From the NCBI RefSeq assembly GCF_001507665.1, contig NZ_CP013910.1, positions 189,501-253,500 of the forward strand: a stretch of 64,000 nucleotides of DNA, in the 5' to 3' direction. Positions 10,026-19,425 of this stretch are shown in pieces. The stretch comes from Deinococcus actinosclerus. Lineage in GTDB: Bacteria; Deinococcota; Deinococci; Deinococcales; Deinococcaceae. Under the pieces are notes generated by a model. The model saw only the letters and a program-made list of their open reading frames with translations. It was not told where the DNA came from and made no database searches. A program made the position numbers and the translations under genes. Numbering within the stretch: the stretch's first letter is position 1; each line of letters begins with the position of its first letter.

Positions 10026-11831
10026 GTGCTGTCCGCCCGCCCCCCCCACCACCCCCGCGCCCGCCGCGCCCGTTTCCGAACGGCGCTGCTCACCAGCCTG
10101 AGCCTGCTCACGCCGCCCCTGACGGGCGGCGCGTCACTGGCCCTGCTGGGCGCCGGCGCCGCGCACGCCGCGCAACCCGGCCTCGGCTCCGTGCAGCTGA
10201 CCTTCACGCTCGACGACGCCGACCTGTACGTCAACGGCGCGCCGCAACGCTGGCTGAGCCCGCCGCGCAACATCGGCGGGCGCACCATGCTGCCCCTGCG
10301 AGAGACGGCCGCGCTGCTCGGCCAGCCCATCCAGGCCAGCGGCACCCAGGTGCAGCTCGCGCGGCTGAGCCTCGACACCCGCAAGAACACGGCGGCCCTG
10401 AACGGCGCCGCGCAGCCCGCCGGGACGGTCGCCAGCGTGGGGCCCATCACGTACGTCAGCGCCCGCACCCTCGCCGACGCCCTGAACGCCAACCTGACCG
10501 GCGACGACACCGGACGCGGCTTCACCCTGACCGCCCTGCGCGACGGCGGCAACCCCATGAGCCCCCAGGCGCGCTTCAGCACCGACAAGAACATCTACGC
10601 GCCCGGCGAGCGCGTCGTGTACACCGAGTACCCCTTCGACCCGGACGGCGCGGACATCACCGCCCGCCGCTGGACCGGGCGGCAGGACGTGTACTTCCAG
10701 CCCGGCACGTACACCGTGACCCTGACCGTCACGAACAGCCGCGGCCTGCAGAGCCAGCCCTTCACCCGGACCATCCGCGTGGAGGGCCAGCCGGTCGACA
10801 CGCCCCTGACGTACGCCCTGAAGTACGCCCAGCCCGGCGACGCCTTCCCGGACCCGCAGATCCTCACCTACCCCGCCGCGCTGATCAGCCCGCAGGCCAG
10901 CCCCAGCTACCCGCTGCTGTTCAGTGACAGCCCCGAAGTGCCCGACCAGAGCGGCATCCTGTATCAGGACAGCGTCACGGGCCGCGCCCGCCTGCTCGGG
11001 TATCACCTGAACGGCCTGGGCCGGGCCGCGCGGCTGTACGTCATCGCCCGCAACCTCGAGAGCCGCCCGGTCGAGGTGCGCAGCGAACGCCTCGGCGAGA
11101 CCGCCCCCACCCGCATCGAGAGCATCCTGGGGCAGGTGACGCTGCTGGAGTACTTCGCGTCCACCGGCGGCACCACCCTGACCCTCTCGCCCGGGCAGTC
11201 GGCCGCCGTGTACGCCAGCCCCACCCTGGGCGTGGGCAGCGGCGTGAACGTCATGCAGGATCTCAGCTCGTCCGGCAAGGTCGAACTGACCTACGTGATG
11301 CTCGAAGACAGCCTGCCGCCCACCCCGCAGGTCATCCAGCAGCTCCCGTACCTGCGCCCCGACGGTCGGCACGTGCGCGGCACCTTCCCGGACGCCGTGC
11401 GGACCCTGCGCGTCACGCTGGGCGCCCTGCCCACCAGATTGATCATCGGGGACGGCCGCGTGGACCCCGCCGTGACCGGCACCGACGCCCTGACCGGCCA
11501 GACCGTGCGCCTGAGCGGCAACTACGGCGTGCTGTACGACCTGGAAGTCAACGGCGCCGCCGGGACCGCCGTGGCCCTCAGCCCGCGCGGGGGCCTGTAC
11601 CGGGGCGCCATGAACATCCAGGACGGCCCGATCACGCAGACCATCAAACTGCCGCGCACCGGCAACGCCCTGAAACCCGACGAGCCGGTGCTTCTGTGGC
11701 GCGCCCAGAGCGACCGCCTGAACATCGACTTCGTGCCCAGCAGCGGCAGCAACCTGCCCATCAGCCTCGTGTTCTACCGCACGGGCCGCGTGGGCGCCGA
11801 GGGCGGCGTCATCAAGACCTACCGCCCCTGA
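10026..11831 (+). CDS. secreted protein with stalk (copper-amine-oxidase N-like) and PKD-like domains
   Basis: Predicted exported protein of 601 residues, function unknown. A GTG start at 10026 is inferred: TACTCT (10016-10021) lies four bases upstream, and the product then begins with an Arg-rich n-region, a hydrophobic core (LLTSLSLLTPPLTGGASLAL) and a cleavage-like AHA-AQPG. Residues ~65-160 match the stalk-domain pattern (LYVNGAPQ, GRTMLPLRETAALLG, YVSARTLADAL). Residues ~180-250 form a PKD-type beta domain (YAPGERVVYTEYPFDPDG, GTYTVTLTVTNSRG). The rest is beta-rich without a recognised catalytic motif. Stalk domains are usually cell-envelope binding modules, so a surface role is inferred. 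Confidence 0.75.
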   Translation: MLSARPPHHPRARRARFRTALLTSLSLLTPPLTGGASLALLGAGAAHAAQPGLGSVQLTFTLDDADLYVNGAPQRWLSPPRNIGGRTMLPLRETAALLGQPIQASGTQVQLARLSLDTRKNTAALNGAAQPAGTVASVGPITYVSARTLADALNANLTGDDTGRGFTLTALRDGGNPMSPQARFSTDKNIYAPGERVVYTEYPFDPDGADITARRWTGRQDVYFQPGTYTVTLTVTNSRGLQSQPFTRTIRVEGQPVDTPLTYALKYAQPGDAFPDPQILTYPAALISPQASPSYPLLFSDSPEVPDQSGILYQDSVTGRARLLGYHLNGLGRAARLYVIARNLESRPVEVRSERLGETAPTRIESILGQVTLLEYFASTGGTTLTLSPGQSAAVYASPTLGVGSGVNVMQDLSSSGKVELTYVMLEDSLPPTPQVIQQLPYLRPDGRHVRGTFPDAVRTLRVTLGALPTRLIIGDGRVDPAVTGTDALTGQTVRLSGNYGVLYDLEVNGAAGTAVALSPRGGLYRGAMNIQDGPITQTIKLPRTGNALKPDEPVLLWRAQSDRLNIDFVPSSGSNLPISLVFYRTGRVGAEGGVIKTYRP

Positions 11832-11848
11832 GGGAATCCAACGGGGGA

Positions 11849-11882
11849 GAGGGGCGCTCTGCGGAACACTGCGGCGCCCCTC
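11849..11882. terminator. hairpin between convergent genes
   Basis: GAGGGGCGC (11849-11857) pairs with GCGCCCCTC (11874-11882) between the stalk/PKD gene and the peroxiredoxin pseudogene. Confidence 0.65.
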
Positions 11883-11889
11883 CCGGCTG

Positions 11890-12450
11890 TCATGTCGGGT
11901 GCGCGGTCAGCCAGTCCAGCACGTCCTGCGCGCTGCGGTCCGGCGGGAACACCGGGTAGAGGACGTGCTCGATCACGCCGTCGCGCACGATCAGCGTCAC
12001 GCGCCGGAGCAGCGTCTCGCCGCCCGCCTGGAAGGTCGGCAGCCCCAGTTCCTGGCGGACCGCGCCCGCCGCGTCGGACAGCAGCGCGAACGGCAGGTGC
12101 AGCCGCGCCGCCGCCGCCCGCTGGTACGCGGTGTCCTGCACACTCAGGCCGAACACCCGCGCGCCCGCCGCGCGCAGCTCCGCGTGATGATCCCGGAACG
12201 CGCACGACTGCGGCGTGCAGCCCCGCGCCCCCGGAATCACGTCCTAGTCCTCCGGCATGGCCTGATCCGGCCGCGCCGTCTTCGGGTACGCGTAGACCAC
12301 CGTCCGCCCCGGCAGGACCGACACGTCATGGGCCGCGCCGTCCGTGCCGGGCAGCGCGTGCGCGGGCCAGCGCCGGCCGGGCAGGTGGGCGCACGCGCCG
12401 TCGTCGGTGGGCACGGGCAGGTGGGCCGGAAGGACGTGCGGGTCGGTCAT
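11890..12450 (-). pseudogene. peroxiredoxin (redoxin family) interrupted by an in-frame amber codon
   Basis: One frame encodes a 186-residue atypical peroxiredoxin broken only by TAG at 12244-12246. Before it lies the N-terminal third (RTVVYAYPKTARPDQAMPED); after it comes the catalytic part with GARGCTPQSCAF, whose CX4C pair is the peroxidatic/resolving site. Relatives have Trp at this point (PE-x-W-D-x-IPGARGC), so TGG to TAG is the simplest explanation. Promoter TATCCT (12458-12463) lies seven bases before ATG 12450. A GTG at 12240 could in principle restart translation but would lose the first strands. Sequencing error, recent pseudogene or readthrough are all possible. Confidence 0.8.
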
Positions 12451-12466
12451 GCCCGGCAGGATAGGG

Positions 12467-12496
12467 AAAACGCCACCCCCGGTCAGCGGGGGCGGC
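12467..12496 (-). terminator. terminator of the acyl-CoA dehydrogenase gene
   Basis: Read on the minus strand, a GC-rich stem (CGCC-CCCCC with GGGGG-GGCG, 12471-12496) is followed by TTTT (12467-12470), a rho-independent pattern after the stop at 12513. Confidence 0.75.
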
Positions 12497-12512
12497 GCTC
12501 AGTGGTCAGGGT

Positions 12513-14348
<1,836 letters not shown>

Positions 14349-14412
14349 TCTGTGTCCTCCTTGGTGGGGTTCGTCCGCTGGTGGACACAACCCGGCACTG
14401 TTAGTTGAACCG

Positions 14413-14441
14413 AGTATAAAACTTTTGTGGGGGAATGTCAT
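14413..14441 (-). promoter_or_regulatory. sigma-70-type promoter of acyl-CoA dehydrogenase
   Basis: On the minus strand, ATGACA (-35, 14436-14441), a 17-base spacer and TATACT (-10, 14413-14418) lie about 65 bases upstream of the ATG, giving a leader with Shine-Dalgarno site. Confidence 0.7.
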
Positions 14442-14531
14442 GTGGGGCAGATTGCGATTTCCGGACGGCGGAGGCTTCGGGCGCCTGCCACGCGGCCCGG
14501 CGGCGGCTTTTCAGGTATGGTGTGAAGAATC

Positions 14532-15227
<696 letters not shown>

Positions 15228-15253
15228 AGTCCTTCAGCCCTGCTGCCGCATCT

Positions 15254-15275
15254 GCGCCGCCTCCCGGGGCGGCGC
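15254..15275 (+). terminator. GC hairpin after the Crp-like gene
   Basis: GCGCCGCC (15254-15261) pairs with GGCGGCGC (15268-15275), between the regulator stop and the -10 box of the next gene; no U-tract. Confidence 0.45.
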
Positions 15276-15291
15276 GCGCCTATGCTGCGCT

Positions 15292-15828
15292 ATGGCCGTG
15301 ACCCGCACCCCCCTGATCCGCGCCGCCACGCCCGCCGACGCCCCCGGCATTGCCGCCGTGCACGTCCAGAGCTGGCGTGATACCTACGCCGGGCTGCTGC
15401 CCGACGGGTTCCTGGCGCGCATGACCAGCCCCGAGACGCAGGCGCAGCGTGAAGGGTTCTGGCAGGGCAACATCGGGGCCGGGCAGGACGTGGTGCTCGT
15501 CGCCGAGGACGCCGGGGAGATCGTGGCCTTCGCGTCGGCCGGGGCGGCGCGCGACCATCCGGGCTTCGACGCGGAACTCTTCACCCTGTACAGCCTGAAA
15601 GCCGCGCAGGGCGCAGGCACCGGCCGTGAGCTGCTGCGGCGGGCGGCCCAGGCCCTGCACGCACGCGGTGCGGGCAGCCTCGCCCTGTGGGTGCTCGACA
15701 CCAACCCCACCCGCCACTGGTACGCCCGCCAGGGCGCCCACGAGTGCGGCGAGAAGCAGGACGGCGCCCTGCGCGAGCTCCGCATGGGCTGGTCAGACCT
15801 CGGCGTCCTCGTGGGCACGCCCACGTGA
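15292..15828 (+). CDS. GNAT-family N-acetyltransferase
   Basis: Acetyl-CoA-dependent acyltransferase of 178 residues, substrate unknown. The fold is recognisable from PLIRAATPADAPGIAAVHVQSW at the N-terminus, the central strand VVLVAEDAGEIVAFASAG, the CoA-loop region QGAGTGRELLRRAAQAL (Q/R-x-x-G-x-G/A) and ALWVLDTNPTRHWYARQGA. Starts at ATG 15292 with TATGCT (15281-15286) five bases upstream, so probably leaderless. The next gene follows after 13 bases and may be co-transcribed. Confidence 0.85.
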   Translation: MAVTRTPLIRAATPADAPGIAAVHVQSWRDTYAGLLPDGFLARMTSPETQAQREGFWQGNIGAGQDVVLVAEDAGEIVAFASAGAARDHPGFDAELFTLYSLKAAQGAGTGRELLRRAAQALHARGAGSLALWVLDTNPTRHWYARQGAHECGEKQDGALRELRMGWSDLGVLVGTPT

Positions 15829-15841
15829 CAGGCTCAGACTC

Positions 15842-16201
15842 ATGGCGACCGACCTCAAACCCACCGTCAGCCCGGCCCAGACCCTCGACCTGCTCGACAT
15901 CCGCCTCGGCCGCGTCCTGAAGGCCGAACCCGCGCCCGGCACCCCCAAACCCGCCTACCGCCTGACGGTCGACTTCGGGAAGTTCGGCACGCGCGTCAGC
16001 GTGGGGCGCTTCACCGGGCACACCCCGCAGGAACTGATCGGCGCGCAGGTGCTGGGTGTCCTGAATTTCGAGCCCCGCCCCGTCGGGGACAGCGTGTCCG
16101 AGGTGCTGATCCTGGGCGTGCAGCTGCCCGGTGCACCCAGCGGCGACGCCACCCCCCTGGTCCCGCTGCACGCGGCGAAACTGGGCAGCAAGGTCTTCTG
16201 A
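15842..16201 (+). CDS. tRNA-binding-domain protein (CsaA/YgjH-like)
   Basis: A stand-alone OB-fold tRNA-binding domain of 119 residues. The start LLDIRLGRVLKAEPAPG, then RLTVDFGKFG and VLGVLNFEPRPVGDSVSEVLILG, match the small CsaA-like proteins related to the C-terminus of methionyl-tRNA synthetase. CsaA is described as a tRNA-binding, possibly chaperone-like protein; its role here is not shown by context. It lies 13 bases after an acetyltransferase and has no clear promoter of its own. Confidence 0.8.
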   Translation: MATDLKPTVSPAQTLDLLDIRLGRVLKAEPAPGTPKPAYRLTVDFGKFGTRVSVGRFTGHTPQELIGAQVLGVLNFEPRPVGDSVSEVLILGVQLPGAPSGDATPLVPLHAAKLGSKVF

Positions 16202-16212
16202 ATAAGGTGTGG

Positions 16213-16260
16213 GGCGGGGGCACAGCGCTGGCTGCCCCTCCACGGCCCAGTGCCCCCGCC
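16213..16260. terminator. bidirectional hairpin between convergent genes
   Basis: GGCGGGGGCAC (16213-16223) pairs with GTGCCCCCGCC (16250-16260), ending at the stop of the opposing DUF2089 gene. Confidence 0.7.
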
Positions 16261-16613
16261 TAGCGGCGCAGTTTGCGCGCGGCCTCGTCCGGGGTGATCT
16301 CGCCGCGCTCGAGGCTGGCGAGCACCTCGGCCTGCGGGTCGGCCTGCTCGGGTTCGTAGCCGATGGCGCGCAGCAGCGTGTCGAAACGCGCCCGCACCGT
16401 GGGGTAGCTGATGCCCAGGACCCGCTCGACCTCCTTCAGGTTGCCGCGCACGCGGATGTACAGGCGCAGGAACTCCAGGTTCTCCGGGGTCAGCACCGCG
16501 AACTCGTTCAGTTCGAACACGCCGCGCACTGTCACGCCACTCGTGGGAAAGCGCAGCTCGGTCACCAGCGGGGACTCGGTCTCGTCGGGAAAGGGGAGGG
16601 GCAGGGGCCGCAT
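16260..16613 (-). CDS. DUF2089-family protein
   Basis: Protein of 117 residues matching the DUF2089 pattern. The N-terminal strand-rich part is followed by LTPENLEFLRLYIRVRGNLKEVERVLGISYPTVRARFDTLL, which looks like a helix-turn-helix, and a C-terminal LERGEITPDEAARKLRR helix. The typical N-terminal zinc-ribbon cysteines of longer members are absent. A DNA-binding role is inferred only. TACAGT lies six bases upstream (16620-16625) and GGGAGG directly precedes the ATG, so either leaderless or SD-led initiation is possible. tsaE is immediately upstream in the same direction. Confidence 0.75.
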   Translation of the reverse strand: MRPLPLPFPDETESPLVTELRFPTSGVTVRGVFELNEFAVLTPENLEFLRLYIRVRGNLKEVERVLGISYPTVRARFDTLLRAIGYEPEQADPQAEVLASLERGEITPDEAARKLRR

Positions 16614-16637
16614 CCTCCCACTGTACGCCCCGCCTGA

Positions 16638-17087
16638 TCAGCGCAGCCGGGTCACGAGGCGCGTCTCCGGGTCCGGCTGGTGTTCCAGGCGCAGGATCGG
16701 CGCGTCCGGGTACTCGGCGTACAGGCCCTCGCCCCACTCGATCACGCTGACGCGGCTGCCACTCACGAGTTCCTCCAGGTCCATCTCGAACAGTTCCTGC
16801 ACGTCCCGCACGCGGTAGGCGTCCACGTGCAGCACCTGCCCGCCCGGCGCGGGGTACACGTTCATCAGCGCGTACGTGGGGCTCGTGACCGGCTCGGTGA
16901 AGCCGTGCGCGCCCACCAGTCCCTGCGTGAGACTGGTCTTCCCGGCGCCCAGCTCGCCTTCCAGGAACAGCACGCTCCCGGCCGGGAGCGCCCCGGCCAG
17001 CGCCGCACCGAGCGCGTGCTGCTCGCGCAGGCCGCGCAGGACGCGGGACTCGCCGGGGCTCAGGGGCAGGGGAGGGGTGACGCTCAT
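16638..17087 (-). CDS. tsaE: tRNA threonylcarbamoyladenosine biosynthesis ATPase
   Basis: ATPase that turns over the TsaBD complex in t6A synthesis at position 37 of ANN-decoding tRNAs. The 149-residue protein has Walker A GELGAGKTSLTQGL, PVTSPTYALMNVY, VLHVDAYR (the family's Asp) and SVIEWGEG near the C-terminus, all hallmarks of TsaE (YjeE). GATACT lies seven bases upstream of ATG 17087, compatible with a leaderless start. It precedes DUF2089 by 24 bases and may form an operon with it. Confidence 0.93.
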   Translation of the reverse strand: MSVTPPLPLSPGESRVLRGLREQHALGAALAGALPAGSVLFLEGELGAGKTSLTQGLVGAHGFTEPVTSPTYALMNVYPAPGGQVLHVDAYRVRDVQELFEMDLEELVSGSRVSVIEWGEGLYAEYPDAPILRLEHQPDPETRLVTRLR

Positions 17088-17111
17088 GCGCTCCAGTATC
17101 GCGCTGGGCGC

Positions 17112-17633
17112 CTACTCGCGCCAGATCGCCCAGTGCCTGTCCAGCGCGTCCATCTGCTCGGGCGTGCGGCCGCCCTGACGGATCAGGCTCAGGATCTGCC
17201 CGCGGTGGTGGCTGTCGTGCACGATGGTGTGCATCAGGAAGTGCGCCGGGTCGCTCCGGTACGTGCCCTCGCCCCACGGGTCGGCGAAGGGCTCGCCGGA
17301 CGCGCGGTGCGCCTCCACAGCGGTGATGGCGGCAGCGTCCCCGGCAGCCAGCGCCTCGGGCAGAGCGGTGGCCGGGGCGTTCGCCCAGCGCCACTGCGGG
17401 TCGCCGTCGGCGTCCAGCTCGTCGGGGTTCAGCAGGGGCATGGCGTGGTCGCGGCTCATGTTCCACAGCCAGCCCACCCGGAAGCCCGCCATGTGGCGCA
17501 GGTGCCGCTCGACGGTCCACCCGCCATGCCCGTCGGTCATGGAAAATTCTTCGGGCGTCAGGGCGGCGATCAGGGTGTCGTTCACGCGGGCGTTGCGGCG
17601 GAAGGCGTCGAGCAGCAGGGTCAGGTCAGTCAT
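17112..17633 (-). CDS. DinB/YfiT-family protein (array member 4)
   Basis: Four-helix-bundle, divalent-metal protein of 173 residues; relatives include bacillithiol and mycothiol S-transferases and maleylpyruvate isomerases. Candidate metal histidines are in RHLRHMAGF near residue 47 and in HTIVHDSHHRGQIL near residue 137. It begins MTDLTLLLDAFRRNARVND, almost the same as the next gene (MTDLTLPLEAFALNARVND), indicating tandem duplication that also copied the GGAGACCCC ribosome site. Start ATG overlaps the upstream stop by four bases (ATGA). Last gene of the array. Confidence 0.85.
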   Translation of the reverse strand: MTDLTLLLDAFRRNARVNDTLIAALTPEEFSMTDGHGGWTVERHLRHMAGFRVGWLWNMSRDHAMPLLNPDELDADGDPQWRWANAPATALPEALAAGDAAAITAVEAHRASGEPFADPWGEGTYRSDPAHFLMHTIVHDSHHRGQILSLIRQGGRTPEQMDALDRHWAIWRE

Positions 17634-18160
17634 GGGGTCTCCGGTGAAAGGGGGTGGCGCCACACGGCCCAGGCGTCCTCCAGCTCGTCCAGACGCTCTG
17701 GCGGGGTGCCCGCGTGGCGCAGCAGGGTCATGATCTGCCCCCGGTGCCCCGCGTCGTGCACGGTCATGTAGGTCAGGAACAGCGCCGGGCGGGTGTGGAA
17801 GGTGCCGGCGCCGTGCGGGTCGGCGAACGGGGTGCCGCTCGCCGCATGCGCCTGCACCGCCTGAATGGCGGCCTCGTCCCCGGCGCGCAGCATGGCGCGG
17901 ATCAGGGCCGGGTCGGTCGTGTGCCAGCTCCAGGGGTCGGCGCCGCCGGTCAGGGCCAGGGTGGACGCGGCGAACCCGGGCGCCATCTCCAGCAGCCACC
18001 CGCCGCGCGACGCGCCCATGTGCGACAGCAGCTGCGCGACAGTCATGCCGCCCCGCCCGTCCGAGAGGATCAGGTCGTCCGGGGTCAGGCGGTCCAGCAG
18101 GAAGTCGTTCACGCGGGCGTTCAGCGCGAAGGCCTCCAGCGGCAGGGTCAGGTCGGTCAT
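17630..18160 (-). CDS. DinB/YfiT-family protein (array member 3)
   Basis: 176-residue four-helix-bundle metal-binding protein, closest to its downstream neighbour (shared MTDL-TL-L-AF--NARVND start and ETP end). Candidate metal histidines lie in SHMGASRGGWLLEM and in YMTVHDAGHRGQIMTLLRH. The start ATG 18160 follows CCGGAGACCCC, the same string that precedes the next gene. It probably acts on a low-molecular-weight thiol; Deinococcus makes bacillithiol, so a thiol-transferase role is an inference from family and organism, not from this sequence. Confidence 0.85.
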   Translation of the reverse strand: MTDLTLPLEAFALNARVNDFLLDRLTPDDLILSDGRGGMTVAQLLSHMGASRGGWLLEMAPGFAASTLALTGGADPWSWHTTDPALIRAMLRAGDEAAIQAVQAHAASGTPFADPHGAGTFHTRPALFLTYMTVHDAGHRGQIMTLLRHAGTPPERLDELEDAWAVWRHPLSPETP

Positions 18161-18182
18161 GGGGTCTCCGGGGGTGTGGGGG

Positions 18183-18275
18183 TCACGGCAGCTGGCAGCG
18201 GATGCGGGTGGCGGGCCGCTGCGGCGCGGGGCGGGCCGGGGGCGGCGTGGGGTTCGGGGGAGCGGCGGGGGTCAT
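18183..18275 (-). CDS. 30-residue Pro/Ala-rich micro-peptide inside the DinB operon
   Basis: A small frame with ATG at 18275, preceded by GGAGGACCC, and stop at 18183. It overlaps the stop of the upstream DinB gene by four bases (ATGA), the same coupling used at 17630-17633. The product begins MTPAAPPNPTPPPARPAPQR, with a basic end RIRCQLP holding one cysteine. No family is recognised. It could be a real coupled peptide, a remnant of a duplicated DinB start, or merely open by base composition. Confidence 0.4.
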   Translation of the reverse strand: MTPAAPPNPTPPPARPAPQRPATRIRCQLP

Positions 18276-18841
18276 GGGTCCTCCGGGGGTGGGTTCACGA
18301 AGGGGGCGGCGGCGCGTCCGGTCTCCAGTGCGGGCAGGTAGAACAGCAGGTCCAGCTGCGGCGGCCGGACGCCCTGGGTGCGCAGCAGCGCGGCGATCTG
18401 CGCCGCATGCCGCACCTCGTGCAGCAGGATGTGCCAGATCAGGCCGTCCAGCGTGAACTGGCGGTGCCCCTCGGGCCAGTCGTCCAGCGTGACGGTGCGC
18501 TCCAGATCGGCTTCCGTCAGGCTGCCGAGGTACGCGCGGGTGTCCGCCTCGACCGCCTGCCAGTACGCGGCGATGGCGTCCAGGCTGAGGGTCGTGCCGG
18601 GCCCCGCCGCACCTGTCTGAATGTCCGGGAAGCGGTCCTGCACCATCGGGAGACCCTGGAAGTCCCCGTGGATCCAGCCGTCCTCGACCTCGGCTGTGTG
18701 GACCAGCAGGTCCAGAATCGAGTGGAAGCGCTCGCCGCGCAGCAGGGAGAGGCGCAGCACGCCCTCCGGCGTGGCGCGCAGCGTGCCCAGCAGGTCGCGC
18801 CGCGCCTGGGTCAGGTGGCCGTACAGCGTGGCGGGGTTCAC
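18272..18841 (-). CDS. DinB-family protein (array member 2)
   Basis: 189-residue DinB-superfamily four-helix bundle. It starts MNPATLYGHLTQARRDLLGTL and carries HTAEVEDGWIHGDFQG and the C-terminal-helix motif IWHILLHEVRHAAQIAALLR; His residues at about 49, 139 and 143 are the likely metal ligands. It is more divergent from members 3 and 4 than they are from each other. Located 3 bases after the first array gene and overlapping the micro-peptide gene by four bases. Confidence 0.85.
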   Translation of the reverse strand: MNPATLYGHLTQARRDLLGTLRATPEGVLRLSLLRGERFHSILDLLVHTAEVEDGWIHGDFQGLPMVQDRFPDIQTGAAGPGTTLSLDAIAAYWQAVEADTRAYLGSLTEADLERTVTLDDWPEGHRQFTLDGLIWHILLHEVRHAAQIAALLRTQGVRPPQLDLLFYLPALETGRAAAPFVNPPPEDP

Positions 18842-18844
18842 GCC

Positions 18845-19339
18845 TCAGCGCTCGTAGAAGGCGGGGGGTTCGATCCCGAGGGCGCGCAGGTAGACGTACC
18901 CCTGGGCGCGGTGATGGATGCCGTTGTCCACGGCGTAGATCGCGGCGACCCAGCCGGGCATCTCGCCCCACGGCAGCGCGTGCATGCCGCTGAGGAAGGC
19001 GGGATCGGTGCGCGGGCCGTGCTCGGCCAGTTCGGCGCTCACCGCGTCCCAGGCGGCCAGCAGGCTGGCGCGGTCGGTGGGTCCGCTCGCCCAGTCGGGT
19101 TCGGGCCACTCGCCGGTCCGCATGGCGGTGACGGTCATGGCGTCCACGAGGTGGATCTCGGTGGCCTGCGCGCCGAAGGGCCGCATGCCGCCCAGGCTGA
19201 AGCTGAACAGCTGATCCTCGGGGAAGGCCTCGATGACGCGGCGGGTCAGGGCGCGGTGCCCCTGCCAGTGAGCGGTGAAGTCGGGAATGGACAGGGCGGG
19301 CGACAGGGCAGCGGCGGACTCGGCAGCGGGTGCGGTCAT
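18845..19339 (-). CDS. DinB-family protein (array member 1, operon leader)
   Basis: 164 residues. Features are FTAHWQGHRALTRRVIEAFPEDQLFSF, ATEIHLVDAMTVTAMRTGEW and AIYAVDNGIHHRAQGYVYLRALGIEPPAFYE, the usual DinB distribution of helices with His residues in helices 2 and 4. ATG 19339 follows CCAGGAGGTTCCATC. The -10 TATGCT (19371-19376, minus strand) is about 31 bases upstream, so this operon, unlike most genes here, has a leader. First gene transcribed away from the WYL regulator. Confidence 0.83.
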   Translation of the reverse strand: MTAPAAESAAALSPALSIPDFTAHWQGHRALTRRVIEAFPEDQLFSFSLGGMRPFGAQATEIHLVDAMTVTAMRTGEWPEPDWASGPTDRASLLAAWDAVSAELAEHGPRTDPAFLSGMHALPWGEMPGWVAAIYAVDNGIHHRAQGYVYLRALGIEPPAFYER

Positions 19340-19370
19340 GATGGAACCTCCTGGGGTTGAATCTGCCCTC

Positions 19371-19419
19371 AGCATAATCCGGATTCCCGTCAGAACGTGA
19401 CGCCTATTCCGATTACCAT
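19371..19419. promoter_or_regulatory. divergent promoters and operator candidate, DinB array / WYL regulator
   Basis: AATCCGGATT (19376-19385) is a perfect 10-bp palindrome directly upstream of the minus-strand -10 TATGCT (19371-19376). ATTCCGATTA (19405-19414) is a looser relative beside the plus-strand -10 TACCAT (19414-19419), which is six bases before the regulator's ATG. The placement suits autoregulation and control of the array by the WYL protein. Confidence 0.5.
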
Positions 19420-19425
19420 GACGGC

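Noticed and set aside
12240..12246. Selenocysteine or pyrrolysine recoding at the peroxiredoxin stop
   Set aside because: The codon is TAG, not TGA, no SECIS-like or pyl genes are evident, and homologues have Trp there.
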